Shown here: positions 16,611 to 25,396 of the stretch, piece after piece
Position numbering within the stretch: the stretch's first letter is position 1
Layout: the number at the start of each line of letters is the position of its first letter
Source of the DNA: Bradyrhizobium hipponense
Lineage (GTDB): Bacteria > Pseudomonadota > Alphaproteobacteria > Rhizobiales > Xanthobacteraceae
Assembly: GCF_008123965.1 (NCBI RefSeq)
Contig: NZ_VSTH01000014.1
Location: 186,001-250,000 of the forward strand
DNA: 64,000 nt
Direction of reading: 5' to 3'
Program-made: the position numbers and the translations under genes
Notes under the pieces: generated by a model
Told to the model about the DNA's origin: nothing
What the model saw: only the letters and a program-made list of their open reading frames with translations
The model's database searches: none

Positions 16611-17378
16611 TTAACTAATCGTCGCGCCGCCGTCGATCACCATCGTCTGGCCGGTCATGAAGTCGCCGGCCTTCGAGCCCAGGAACACGGCCGCGCCGGC
16701 AATCTCGTCGGGAATGCCGATGCGCAAGAGCGGCGAGCGCGCGGTCGAGGCTTTCAGGTTCTCCGGATTGTCCCACAACGCCTTGGCGAAATCGGTCTTG
16801 ATCAGGCCGGGCGCGATGCAGTTCACGCGGATGTTGTCTTTGCCGTATTCGCAAGCCAAGTTGCGCGCGAGCTGCATGTCGGCGGCCTTCGAGATCGCGT
16901 AGGCACCGAGGATTGTCGAACCTTTGAGGCCTCCGATTGAGGAGACGATGATGATCGAGCCGTCCTTGCGCTCGATCATCTGCGGCACCACCATCGAGAT
17001 CAGCCAGTTGTTGGCAACGATGTTGTTGTCGAGAATTTTTCGAAACTGATCGTCGGAGATGCCGGCGAGCGGACCGTAATACGGGTTCGAGGCGGCGTTG
17101 CAGACGAGCACGTCGATCTTGCCGAAGGCACGGTTGCTCTCGTCGACGAGGTTTTGCAGGTTTTCCTTGGACGAGATGTTGGCGGCGACCGCTAGTGCGG
17201 TGCCCTTGCCGAACCTGTCGTTGATGCTATTTGCGACCCCGTCGCAGACGTCGGCCTTGCGCGAGGATATCACCACCTTGGCGCCGTGCTCGGCCATGCG
17301 CTCGGCGATCGCAAGCCCGATGCCGCGCGTCGAGCCGGTGATGACGGCGACTTTTCCCTTCATGTCGAACAAGGTCAT
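16611..17378 (-). CDS. SDR family NAD(P)-dependent oxidoreductase
   Basis: This 255-residue classical short-chain dehydrogenase/reductase has the cofactor motif TGSTRGIG (residues 14-21), NAASNPYYG (an NAG-like motif), the catalytic Ser in IVSSIGG, and YAISK with the catalytic Tyr and Lys. The C-terminus TGQTMVIDGG is typical. ATG 17378 has GGGAGAG at good spacing. It is on the same strand as the histidine phosphatase and kinase/acyl-CoA dehydrogenase genes, which suggests a role with CoA-bound hydroxy acids. A DHRS4-like or 3-oxoacyl reductase function is equally possible. Substrate unknown. Confidence 0.85.
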   Translation of the reverse strand: MTLFDMKGKVAVITGSTRGIGLAIAERMAEHGAKVVISSRKADVCDGVANSINDRFGKGTALAVAANISSKENLQNLVDESNRAFGKIDVLVCNAASNPYYGPLAGISDDQFRKILDNNIVANNWLISMVVPQMIERKDGSIIIVSSIGGLKGSTILGAYAISKAADMQLARNLACEYGKDNIRVNCIAPGLIKTDFAKALWDNPENLKASTARSPLLRIGIPDEIAGAAVFLGSKAGDFMTGQTMVIDGGATIS

Positions 17379-17450
17379 GTTTCTCTCCCAAAGTGACGAT
17401 TTCATTTTCGCAAGCTTACGCCGCGATTGCGCGACGACACAATCACTGCG

Positions 17451-18149
17451 TCACGCGAGCTTCTTGACTTCCGGTCCCGCCGGCTGATGCATCGCCGCGT
17501 GCGCATCGTCCGCGATCCATGGCTGCTGGTTGACCATCGGCAGCCGCCAGACGCTGCGCTCGGGACTGGCGAAATGATCAAGTCGCGTCACCGAGACGTT
17601 GTCGATATCGAACGCGAGCCCGCGCTCCGGTTGGCCGTCGAGCGCGAGTCCGAGCGCCGCCTTGATGGTGCCGCCATGGGCGACCGCGATCACGTCCTGT
17701 CCCGCGGCCTCCGCATTGATCCGCTCGATGGTGCGGCGCGTGCGGTTATAGAGATCCATGAAACTTTCGCCACCGGGCGCGGGCTCGTTGATGTCGGCGA
17801 ACCAACTCGTGCCGATGGGGCGGCTCGCGATGAAGGCGGCGCGGTTCATGCCCTGCCAGCGGCCGAGGTTCTGTTCGGCGAGATCCGCTTCCCATTTCAT
17901 TGATGCAGGCCGGGGGAAGCCGGCTGCCCAGATCGCTTCGGCCGTTTGATGCGTGCGCATCAGATTGCTCGAATACCAGACCGCCTTGCGTGGCAACACC
18001 TTGGCAACAGCATTGAAGACGTAGGTGTCGCTGGTGTCGCAGGCGATGTCGGACTGGCCGTAGATGTTCCCGCCGTCATTGCGCACCGGCGCATGACGGA
18101 CCCACCACCATCGTGTCATGACCACGTTCGGCTTGTCTGCGCCTGCCAT
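17451..18149 (-). CDS. Histidine phosphatase family protein
   Basis: This 232-residue branch-1 histidine phosphatase has the phospho-accepting histidine in VRHAPV (residues 17-22), where the usual RHG reads RHA. The second catalytic histidine is in VAHGGTIKAALG, and a SNLMRTHQTA substrate-pocket region is present. The start at 18149 has a GGAAGGG ribosome site. The gene faces away from an SDR gene across a 133-base promoter region. In a cluster with an APH-fold kinase it could remove a phosphate from a metabolite or act as a housekeeping enzyme; the sequence does not decide. Confidence 0.82.
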   Translation of the reverse strand: MAGADKPNVVMTRWWWVRHAPVRNDGGNIYGQSDIACDTSDTYVFNAVAKVLPRKAVWYSSNLMRTHQTAEAIWAAGFPRPASMKWEADLAEQNLGRWQGMNRAAFIASRPIGTSWFADINEPAPGGESFMDLYNRTRRTIERINAEAAGQDVIAVAHGGTIKAALGLALDGQPERGLAFDIDNVSVTRLDHFASPERSVWRLPMVNQQPWIADDAHAAMHQPAGPEVKKLA

Positions 18150-18216
18150 CGAAACCCTTCCATCCCGTGTGATGTCGCTGTACGTCAGTAGCGAACGTGC
18201 CTCAAGACACTTTACC

Positions 18217-18237
18217 GTTTGAAATCTTGTTTGAAAT
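18217..18237. promoter_or_regulatory. Direct repeat GTTTGAAAT in divergent promoter region
   Basis: Two copies of GTTTGAAAT start 12 bases apart (18217-18225, 18229-18237) between the histidine phosphatase and SDR genes. The same GTTTGAA core forms an inverted repeat upstream of the TetR and acyl-CoA dehydrogenase genes at 23653-23683. A shared regulator is inferred. Confidence 0.4.
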
Positions 18238-18282
18238 TCCGCCGCGCGGCAAGCGTCGCGCGCGAACCAAAGGGAGAAGCGC

Positions 18283-19068
18283 ATGGGCCGCCTGCAAGGC
18301 AAATCCGTCATCATCACCGGCGCCAGCAGCGGCATCGGTCGCGCGGCCGCGCTGCTGTTCACCAGGGAAGGCGCAAGGCTGATCGCGGTCGATCGCACCG
18401 AGGCGGTGAAGGAGACTGTCGAGGAGGTGAAGAAGGCCGGCGGGGTCGCCGAAGCGATGATCGCGGACGCAGGTTCCGAGAAAGATGTCATCGCCGTCAT
18501 CGACAAGGCGGTGGCGACGCACGGCCGGCTCGACGTGATCTGGGCCAATGCCGGTGTCTCCGGCGGGCTCGTTCCGCTCGCCGAGCAGACCGTGGAGCAT
18601 TGGCAGGAGGTTTTACGCGTCAATTTGATCGGGCCGTTCCTCGCCGTGAAGTATGCGATGCCGCACATGGTGAAGCAGCAGTCCGGCGCGATCGTGCTGA
18701 CCGCGTCCGTCGCCGGCCTCAAGGCTGGCGCAAGCGGGCATCCCTATGCGGCAAGCAAGGCCGGCGTGATCTCGCTGGTGCAGACCACCGCCTACTCGCT
18801 CACCGGCACCGGCGTGCGCATCAACGCGGTGTGCCCGGGCCTGATCGAAACCGGCATGACCAAGCCGATCTTCGACCGCGCCAAGGAACGCGGCACCGCC
18901 GACAAGATCGGCCAGCTCAATCCGCTCAAGCGCCCCGGCCAGCCGCACGAGCTCGCCGCGATGGGATTGTTTTTGGCGAGCGACGAAGCGTCGTATGTCA
19001 ACGGACAGGCGTTCCCGGTGGATGGCGGGCTGACCGCGTCGATGCCGTATACGGGCAAGCCGGTTTAG
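18283..19068 (+). CDS. SDR family oxidoreductase
   Basis: This 261-residue short-chain dehydrogenase/reductase shows TGASSGIG (residues 12-19), WANAGVSGG (NAG motif), the catalytic Ser in LTASVAG, YAASK, and the C-terminal VNGQAFPVDGG. ATG 18283 has AAAGGGAGAAG upstream. It is divergent from the histidine phosphatase gene and shares with it a promoter region carrying GTTTGAAAT repeats. The substrate is unknown. The setting suggests oxidation or reduction of a hydroxy/keto acyl compound. Confidence 0.85.
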   Translation: MGRLQGKSVIITGASSGIGRAAALLFTREGARLIAVDRTEAVKETVEEVKKAGGVAEAMIADAGSEKDVIAVIDKAVATHGRLDVIWANAGVSGGLVPLAEQTVEHWQEVLRVNLIGPFLAVKYAMPHMVKQQSGAIVLTASVAGLKAGASGHPYAASKAGVISLVQTTAYSLTGTGVRINAVCPGLIETGMTKPIFDRAKERGTADKIGQLNPLKRPGQPHELAAMGLFLASDEASYVNGQAFPVDGGLTASMPYTGKPV

Positions 19069-19166
19069 TAAGCTCTCTCTCTCTCTCGTGTCCCGGACGC
19101 GCTGCAACGCGTTAGCGTTGCGGCGCTGCGTCCGGTTGGAGTTTTCGCGCGCGCCTGCATCAACAC

Positions 19167-19253
19167 CGTCATTGCGAGGAGCCCTTGCGACGAAGCAATC
19201 CAGAATCCCTCCGCGGAACGGTTCTGGATTGCTTCGCTGCGCTCGCAATGACG
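19167..19253. repeat. Intergenic repeat family A, copy 1 (CGTCATTGCGAG ... CTCGCAATGACG)
   Basis: An 87-base imperfect palindrome has ends CGTCATTGCGAG and CTCGCAATGACG and inner arms GAAGCAATCCAGA/TCTGGATTGCTTC. A second copy with the same ends and inner arms lies at 20744-20829, so the two bracket the argE-like gene. A (CT)7 run occurs just upstream at 19073-19087. Confidence 0.8.
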
Positions 19254-19369
19254 GAGTGTGAGGGGAAGGACATCGCTCCTTCAATTCGCATTTCAGAACG
19301 CAGACACAGCTTCGCATCCTCGCGGCGCGTTTCGCCCGACGGGCAACGTAGAGACTTGTCGCCCTCCGA

Positions 19370-19473
19370 CGTCATTCCGGGCGCGACGAAGTCGCGAACC
19401 CAGAATCCATTTCACCGCGCGTGATGCCGCCCGATGGATTCCGGCTCAATGCTGCGCACTGCCCCGGAATGAC
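19370..19473. repeat. Intergenic repeat family B (CGTCATTCCGGG-type palindrome)
   Basis: A long imperfect palindrome begins GTCATTCCGG and ends CCGGAATGAC, with inner arms GAATCCAT/ATGGATTC. It resembles family A in plan but has different end and inner sequences. It lies between the SDR and argE-like genes. The rest of the 491-base gap holds no gene I can support. Confidence 0.7.
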
Positions 19474-19559
19474 AGCTGCGGCTTCATTTGCCCGACCGGC
19501 AGCTATATTGGTATGGTTCGTGCAGGCACCTCAGCCTCCTCCCTAACAAGAACGTGAAA

Positions 19560-20732
19560 ATGCTGGACTCAAGACCCGACCGTATCCGCAAACTGCTCGC
19601 CGACCTCGTCGCCTTCGATACCGTCAGCGATCGCTCCAATCTGCCCTTGATCGCCCATATCGAAAGCTATCTCGCCTCGCTCGGCGTCAAGGGCGAGCGC
19701 ATCGTCGACGAGACCGGACAGAAGGCGTCGCTGTGGGTCACGATCGGGCCGGAAGGCCAGCCCGGCCTGGTGCTGTCGGGTCACACCGACGTGGTGCCCG
19801 TCGTCGGCCAGCACTGGAGCCACGATCCGTTCGAGCTGATCGAGCGTGACCGCAAGCTCTACGGCCGCGGCACCACTGACATGAAAGGCTTTGTCGCGGT
19901 GTGCCTCGCGATGGTGCCGGAGATGCTGGAAGCCAAACTCAAGACGCCGATTCATCTGGCGATCTCTTATGACGAGGAGATCGGCTGCGTCGGCGTGCGG
20001 CCGATGCTCGGCGAGGTCGCCAAGAAACGGATCAAACCGCTCGGCTGCTTCGTCGGCGAACCGACGCAAATGCAAGTCATCATCGGCCACAAGGGCAAGC
20101 ACGGCGTGCGTGCCACGTTCAAGGGGCTCGCCCGCCATTCCTCGATCGCGCCCGACGGCGTCAACGCCATCGAATATGCCGCCGAGCTCATTACCGAGAT
20201 CCGCCGCCGTGCCGTGCTTCTTGCGAGCGAAGGCGCGCGTGACGAGCTCTACGACGTCCCCCACACCACCCTGCTCACCAGCATCGTGCATGGCGGCGCC
20301 GCGCTCAACATCGTGCCGGACCAGTGCACCGTCGAGTTCGAATGCCGCGGCATCGGCATCACCGAGTCCAGGCAGGTGACCGACGCGATCATCGCCTGGG
20401 CAAAGGCCGAGATCGAGCCCGCGATGAAGGCGAAAAATCCCGAGTGCGGCATCGCGTTCGAGGAGATCCTCGACTACCCCGCGCTCGACACCGGCGCCGA
20501 CGCAGCGATCGTCACGCTCGCAAAAAGCCTCGCGGGCCGCAACGACCACGCCAAGGTCGCCTTCGGCACCGAGGCCGGCCTGTTCGTCAGCATGGCCGGC
20601 GTGCCGTCGGTCGTCATCGGTCCCGGCGGAATCGCGCAGGCGCACACGCCGGACGAGTTCGTGGAGATGTCGGAGCTCGATAAGTGCGCGGGCTTCGTGG
20701 AGAAGCTGATCGCGCATTGCGCGAAGGGGTAG
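19560..20732 (+). CDS. argE: Acetylornithine deacetylase (M20 family)
   Basis: This 390-residue M20 metallopeptidase-family protein is probably N-acetylornithine deacetylase, which releases ornithine in arginine synthesis. Metal-site motifs are present in order: SGHTDVVPV (His), GRGTTDMKGF (bridging Asp), YDEEIGC (catalytic Glu and ligand), VGEPT, and AQAHTPDEF (last His). The ATG at 19560 begins a normal-length enzyme; a GTG two codons earlier is an alternative and the ribosome site is weak. The gene stands alone with repeats on both sides. A succinyl-diaminopimelate desuccinylase-like activity is the main alternative. Confidence 0.82.
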   Translation: MLDSRPDRIRKLLADLVAFDTVSDRSNLPLIAHIESYLASLGVKGERIVDETGQKASLWVTIGPEGQPGLVLSGHTDVVPVVGQHWSHDPFELIERDRKLYGRGTTDMKGFVAVCLAMVPEMLEAKLKTPIHLAISYDEEIGCVGVRPMLGEVAKKRIKPLGCFVGEPTQMQVIIGHKGKHGVRATFKGLARHSSIAPDGVNAIEYAAELITEIRRRAVLLASEGARDELYDVPHTTLLTSIVHGGAALNIVPDQCTVEFECRGIGITESRQVTDAIIAWAKAEIEPAMKAKNPECGIAFEEILDYPALDTGADAAIVTLAKSLAGRNDHAKVAFGTEAGLFVSMAGVPSVVIGPGGIAQAHTPDEFVEMSELDKCAGFVEKLIAHCAKG

Positions 20733-20743
20733 AGTGCCTCCCC

Positions 20744-20829
20744 GTCATTGCGAGGAGCTCTTGCGACGAAGCAATCCAGGCTGCCGCCGCGGAGATAGTC
20801 TGGATTGCTTCGCTTCGCTCGGAATGACG
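20744..20829. repeat. Intergenic repeat family A, copy 2
   Basis: It has the same plan and nearly the same sequence as the copy at 19167-19253: CGTCATTGCGAGGAGC at the left, GAAGCAATCCAG/CTGGATTGCTTC inner arms, and CGGAATGACG at the right. It lies just after the argE-like stop. Confidence 0.8.
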
Positions 20830-20847
20830 GAGCGTGCGGCGAATGCC

Positions 20848-20918
20848 CGTAGCCCGCATGAGCGTAAGCGACATGCGGGACGGTCTCCCGGGTATCGCTT
20901 CGCTCACTCGGGCTACGG
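20848..20918. repeat. Intergenic repeat family C (CCGTAGCCCG ... CGGGCTACGG)
   Basis: An imperfect palindrome has end arms CGTAGCCCG and CGGGCTACG and inner segments GCATGAGCG and TCGCTTCGCTCA. It is a third repeat type within about 1.8 kb. Together with family A copy 2 it fills most of the 343-base gap between the argE-like gene and the kinase gene. Confidence 0.65.
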
Positions 20919-21040
20919 CCGCATGACCGGCTTGGCCGGGGCGGCTTCTCCGTATCCTCGCGCGGCCTCTGGAATACTGGATTGCCCGCTTTCGCGGACA
21001 ATGACGCGGAGTGTGTGGGAGCAGCGAGAACCACAATTAG

Positions 21041-21068
21041 AAAGGCGCGGCCAATGGACCGCGCCTTT
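21041..21068 (-). terminator. Rho-independent terminator after the APH-fold kinase gene
   Basis: A perfect 10-bp stem (AAAGGCGCGG with CCGCGCCTTT) with an 8-base loop lies 7 bases beyond the kinase stop. On the minus strand it is followed by CTTTCTAATT. It ends the leftward transcript of the kinase/acyl-CoA dehydrogenase pair. Confidence 0.75.
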
Positions 21069-21075
21069 ACGTCAT

Positions 21076-22134
21076 TCACACCGCACCCGCCTTCTGCGCG
21101 TACTCCCATGACGCCTTCGACAGCGGCACGGTGCGCTTGGCGGATTCGAGGGCCTTGGCGTTGGCGGCGGTGCCATCGCGGATGCGGCCGGCAATTCCTT
21201 GCGTGATGCCGGCGAGGCGGAACAGATTGTAGGAGAAGTACCAGTTGAGGTCCGGCACGCTCATCTTGGTGACGTTGCAATAGATCTGCGCGGCCTCTTC
21301 GACGCTGGGGATGTTGAGCGCCTTGAGATCGACGCCCTGCAATCCCGGCATCACCCACTGCATCAACAGATAGGTGAAGTCGGCCATAGGATCGCCGAGG
21401 GTCGACAGCTCCCAGTCCAGCACGGCCTGCACGCGCGGTTCCGTTGCGTGGAAAATCATGTTGTCGAGGCGATAGTCCCCATGGACGATCGAGACCCGCG
21501 CCTGCTCCGGCACCGTCCTCGGCAGCCATTCGGCGACCTTCTCGAACTCCGGAATGTGCTGGGTCTCTGAGGCCCGGTACTGCTTGGTCCAGCGGTCGAT
21601 CTGGCGCGCGAAGTAATTGCCGGGCTTGCCGAACTCGCCAAGGCCAATCGCGGTGGGATCGAACAGGTGCAGCTTGGCGAGCGTCTCGATCTTGCTGGTA
21701 AAGATCTTGCGGCGATCCTCCGGCGTTTGGCTCGGCAGCGACGGATCCCAGAATACCCGGCCCTCCTCCATCGACATGATGTAGAAGGCGGCACCGATGA
21801 CGCTGTCGTCCTGGCACAACGCGTAGGCGTGCGCGACCGGAAAACCCTGCTTGCCGAGCGCCGCGATCACGCGGTATTCGCGGTCGACTGCGTGCGCCGA
21901 CGGCAGCAATTTGCCGAACGGCTTTCGGCGCATCACATAAGAACGCTTCGGCGTATTGAGCCGGTAGGTCGGGTTGGACTGGCCGCCCCTGAACTGGAGC
22001 ACGACCAGCGGCCCTTCATAGCCTTCAACGTGATCACGCATCCAGGCTTCGAGCCGCAGTTCGTCGAAGCGATGACGCTCCTCGACCGGCTTGGTGCCCG
22101 AGAACTCTTCGTCTTTCCTGACGCCGTCAGCCAC
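21076..22134 (-). CDS. APH-fold phosphotransferase (ACAD10/ACAD11 N-domain/LvaA-like)
   Basis: This 352-residue protein has the aminoglycoside-phosphotransferase fold. The catalytic loop HGDYRLDN is at residues 218-225 with the catalytic Asp at 220, and the metal-binding Asp is in VLDWELSTLGDP (residue 240). The stretch around these motifs matches the kinase domain of human ACAD10/ACAD11 and of LvaA, which phosphorylate 4-hydroxyacyl-CoA, better than it matches drug-resistance enzymes. The start is GTG 22134 with GAGGGAG upstream. An acyl-CoA dehydrogenase gene lies directly upstream, on the same strand, which supports that function. Alternative: a kinase for another small hydroxylated molecule. 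Confidence 0.82.
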   Translation of the reverse strand: MADGVRKDEEFSGTKPVEERHRFDELRLEAWMRDHVEGYEGPLVVLQFRGGQSNPTYRLNTPKRSYVMRRKPFGKLLPSAHAVDREYRVIAALGKQGFPVAHAYALCQDDSVIGAAFYIMSMEEGRVFWDPSLPSQTPEDRRKIFTSKIETLAKLHLFDPTAIGLGEFGKPGNYFARQIDRWTKQYRASETQHIPEFEKVAEWLPRTVPEQARVSIVHGDYRLDNMIFHATEPRVQAVLDWELSTLGDPMADFTYLLMQWVMPGLQGVDLKALNIPSVEEAAQIYCNVTKMSVPDLNWYFSYNLFRLAGITQGIAGRIRDGTAANAKALESAKRTVPLSKASWEYAQKAGAV

Positions 22135-22258
22135 GATGACGCTCCCTCTTCAGTCGAAGCATGACCCGGTCACCGCTGACGCACTTGCGTCAAGCGGCGC
22201 TGATCACGGATCATGCCCTGTCGTTTCTTAAGTCGGGAGCGCCAGCAGGCTCTCCCTG

Positions 22259-23494
<1,236 letters not shown>

Positions 23495-23652
23495 GGGACG
23501 CTCCTCGTCTCTCTCTTTTGCAACGCTCTTTTGCGCCGGACTGTCCTCCCGCTTGCGCCGGTCCGCAAGCGCGAATGCGAACCTTGCGAACCCTCCGGAC
23601 GTCCTGTCGCGAGATGCGAACGGGTCCCGATTGCGGATTGACATTTCCAACC

Positions 23653-23683
23653 TTCAAACGATAGTTTCATACAACTGTTTGAA
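23653..23683. promoter_or_regulatory. Inverted repeat TTCAAAC-N17-GTTTGAA, candidate TetR operator
   Basis: The two 7-base arms at 23653-23659 and 23677-23683 are perfect complements, and an inner AAAC-GATA-GTTT palindrome lies at 23656-23667. The site is in the 216-base gap between the divergent acyl-CoA dehydrogenase and TetR genes, 28 bases before the TetR start. Autoregulation by the TetR protein is the simplest reading. Confidence 0.5.
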
Positions 23684-23710
23684 TTGCAACTCCCTCCGAA
23701 GAGGGCATCC

Positions 23711-24382
23711 ATGGCCAGCGATCATACGAGGTCTGCCATTCTCGCCGCCGCCGAGCGGCTCTATGCCGATCGCGGTTTCGGCGACGTGACGCTGCGCGAC
23801 ATCGTCGCCGAGGCCAATGTCAACCTGGCGGCGGTGAACTATCATTTCGGCTCGAAGGACGAGTTGATCGCGGAACTATTCGTCACGCGCTCGATCGCGA
23901 CCAACCGCGAGCGCCTGCACGAATTGAAAACGGCCGAAGAGCAAGGCGGCGGCCGCGCGCCGATCGAGGTGATCTTGCGCGCCCTGGTCGGCCCGACCTT
24001 GCGCGGCTGCCTGGGCCCGCAGAACCAGCGCTCGACCGCAGCGCGCTTCATGATCCGCGCCTCGATCGAGTCCGTGCCGCCGATCCGCCGCATCAAGAAC
24101 CGCGAGATCGACCATCTGCGAAAGTTCGTCGGCGCGATGCGACGCTCCCTACCCGACCGCAGCGATGTCGAGATCTATTGGGGCCTCAATTTTGCGCTCG
24201 CGATGGCGCACCACACCATCCGCGAGAGTGAGCGGCTGACGAAGCTGTCGGAAGGCAAATGCGATCTCGACGACGTCGAGGATGTGGTCGCCCGCGTGGT
24301 CAGCGTCGCGACGATAGCGCTGACGGCGGGACGAATGGAGGCGAAGGCGCCGGCGCGCGCGCTGGCGAGAGACGCGCGCTAG
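23711..24382 (+). CDS. TetR/AcrR family transcriptional regulator
   Basis: This 223-residue regulator has an N-terminal TetR helix-turn-helix (SAILAAAERLYADRGFGDVTL then VNLAAVNYHFGSKDELI, residues about 8-55) and a C-terminal ligand domain of the kind common in fatty-acid and acyl-CoA regulators. ATG 23711 has GAGGG upstream. It is divergent from the acyl-CoA dehydrogenase/kinase genes and has a palindromic candidate operator in between. It probably represses that unit until an acyl compound binds. Confidence 0.88.
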   Translation: MASDHTRSAILAAAERLYADRGFGDVTLRDIVAEANVNLAAVNYHFGSKDELIAELFVTRSIATNRERLHELKTAEEQGGGRAPIEVILRALVGPTLRGCLGPQNQRSTAARFMIRASIESVPPIRRIKNREIDHLRKFVGAMRRSLPDRSDVEIYWGLNFALAMAHHTIRESERLTKLSEGKCDLDDVEDVVARVVSVATIALTAGRMEAKAPARALARDAR

Positions 24383-24389
24383 TGCGCGC

Positions 24390-24782
24390 TCACATCATCG
24401 CGATGCAGTCGATCTCGACGTCGAAGGGGCCGAACCATTCTGGCGTGCAGACGAAGATCCGCGCTGGTGGATCGTGCGGGAAGTAGCGCGCATAGACCGC
24501 GTTGAACGCGGCGAAATGCTTCACGGAGGTGCAGTAAACGTTGCACTTCATGACGTTGTCGAGGCTGGCGCCCGCGGTCTGAAGGCACAGCTTCATCTGT
24601 TCCATGATGAGCTCGCTCTGACGTTCGATCGGCGCCGCCGCGATCTCGCCCGTCTCGGGGTCGAACGGCGGCAGGCCGGCGACGAAGATCATGTTGCCGG
24701 CCCGCGTCACCGGCGAGGTCGGGGCCTTCCAGCGATCGAGAAATGTCGAGATCGGTTCGACGCGGAGCGCTTCGCGTTTCAT
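24390..24782 (-). CDS. RidA family protein (YjgF/YER057c/UK114)
   Basis: This 130-residue protein is of the RidA family, whose best-known members are small trimeric enzymes that hydrolyse reactive enamine/imine intermediates. The signature is spread over GNMIFVAGLPPFDPETGE, EQMKLCLQTAGASLDNVMK and the C-terminal PPARIFVCTP...VEIDCIA, where the Arg matches the position used for catalysis in active RidA. It ends 7 bases from the TetR stop in a tail-to-tail arrangement. The specific substrate is unknown. Confidence 0.88.
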   Translation of the reverse strand: MKREALRVEPISTFLDRWKAPTSPVTRAGNMIFVAGLPPFDPETGEIAAAPIERQSELIMEQMKLCLQTAGASLDNVMKCNVYCTSVKHFAAFNAVYARYFPHDPPARIFVCTPEWFGPFDVEIDCIAMM

Positions 24783-24875
24783 GGGCGGCCACCTTCGATT
24801 CGAGCGAGAACAGCGCCTGACTACACCATCTTGCAGTCGGCATGCTTCGCTTCTAATCGAAGTGTGATCGCAGAC

Positions 24876-24983
24876 TAAAGCGCGATGGAATCGCGCTTTA
24901 GCTTATTGTTTGAGCATGATCTTTTCGGAAAACCGCTGCACACTTTGCGCTAACGCGGCCCTTCAGATCCGGATCATGCTCTA
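24876..24983. repeat. Intergenic repeat (TAAAGCGCGAT hairpin plus GAGCATGATC arms)
   Basis: It begins with a perfect hairpin TAAAGCGCGAT-GGA-ATCGCGCTTTA (24876-24900). A second pair of arms follows, GAGCATGATC (24912-24921) and GATCATGCTC (24972-24981), enclosing CTTTTCGGAAAACCG. The pattern is characteristic of a repeat seen widely in Rhizobiales. Its right end overlaps the stop codon of the next gene. Confidence 0.75.
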
Positions 24984-25196
24984 GGCGTGCTGCGGCATCT
25001 CCTCGGCCTCTTCCTTGGCGAGCAGCAGCAGCATCTCGATACCCATCTCGCCTTCCTGCGGCGAGCGGATGAACTTTATCTCGTCGGCGCTTTGCCGCAG
25101 CGCGGCAATGATCGCGACGGCCTGGTTGGCCGTTGCCGCCTCGGTCGCCAGGATCGCCTTCTGGTTCTTGGCTTGAAACCCGATCGTGTAGGACAT
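24981..25196 (-). CDS. Small hypothetical protein
   Basis: This 71-residue protein starts MSYTIGFQAKNQKAILATEA and ends in an acidic tail. It has no membrane segment or cysteine and no domain I recognise. GGGGAGGG precedes the ATG at 25196 at good spacing, which supports it as real. The stop codon lies in the end of an intergenic repeat. It is predicted to be a soluble cytosolic protein of about 8 kDa; function unknown. Confidence 0.65.
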   Translation of the reverse strand: MSYTIGFQAKNQKAILATEAATANQAVAIIAALRQSADEIKFIRSPQEGEMGIEMLLLLAKEEAEEMPQHA

Positions 25197-25396
25197 TCGT
25201 TCCCTCCCCGGACTGAGTAGGAGGATCGAATCAGAGTCGCGCGCGGAGCGGAAGCCTGTGTAAGTACGGACCGGGTTTATCTGGGGATTGCGCGCAAGCC
25301 TCAGGCAAGCCCGAGCATCATGCGCGGTCTCGACGAACGCGCCGAGGCTTTTCATCGCCGCGGCGAGCCATCCTCTCCCACAAGGGGACAAAAGCG

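Noticed and set aside
19073..19087. (CT)7 tract as a phase-variation element
   Set aside because: It lies after the SDR stop, outside any frame or promoter, so length changes would have no obvious effect.
21076..22134. Aminoglycoside resistance gene
   Set aside because: Fold and HGD motif are shared, but the surrounding sequence and the adjacent acyl-CoA dehydrogenase fit the ACAD10/11-type kinase instead.
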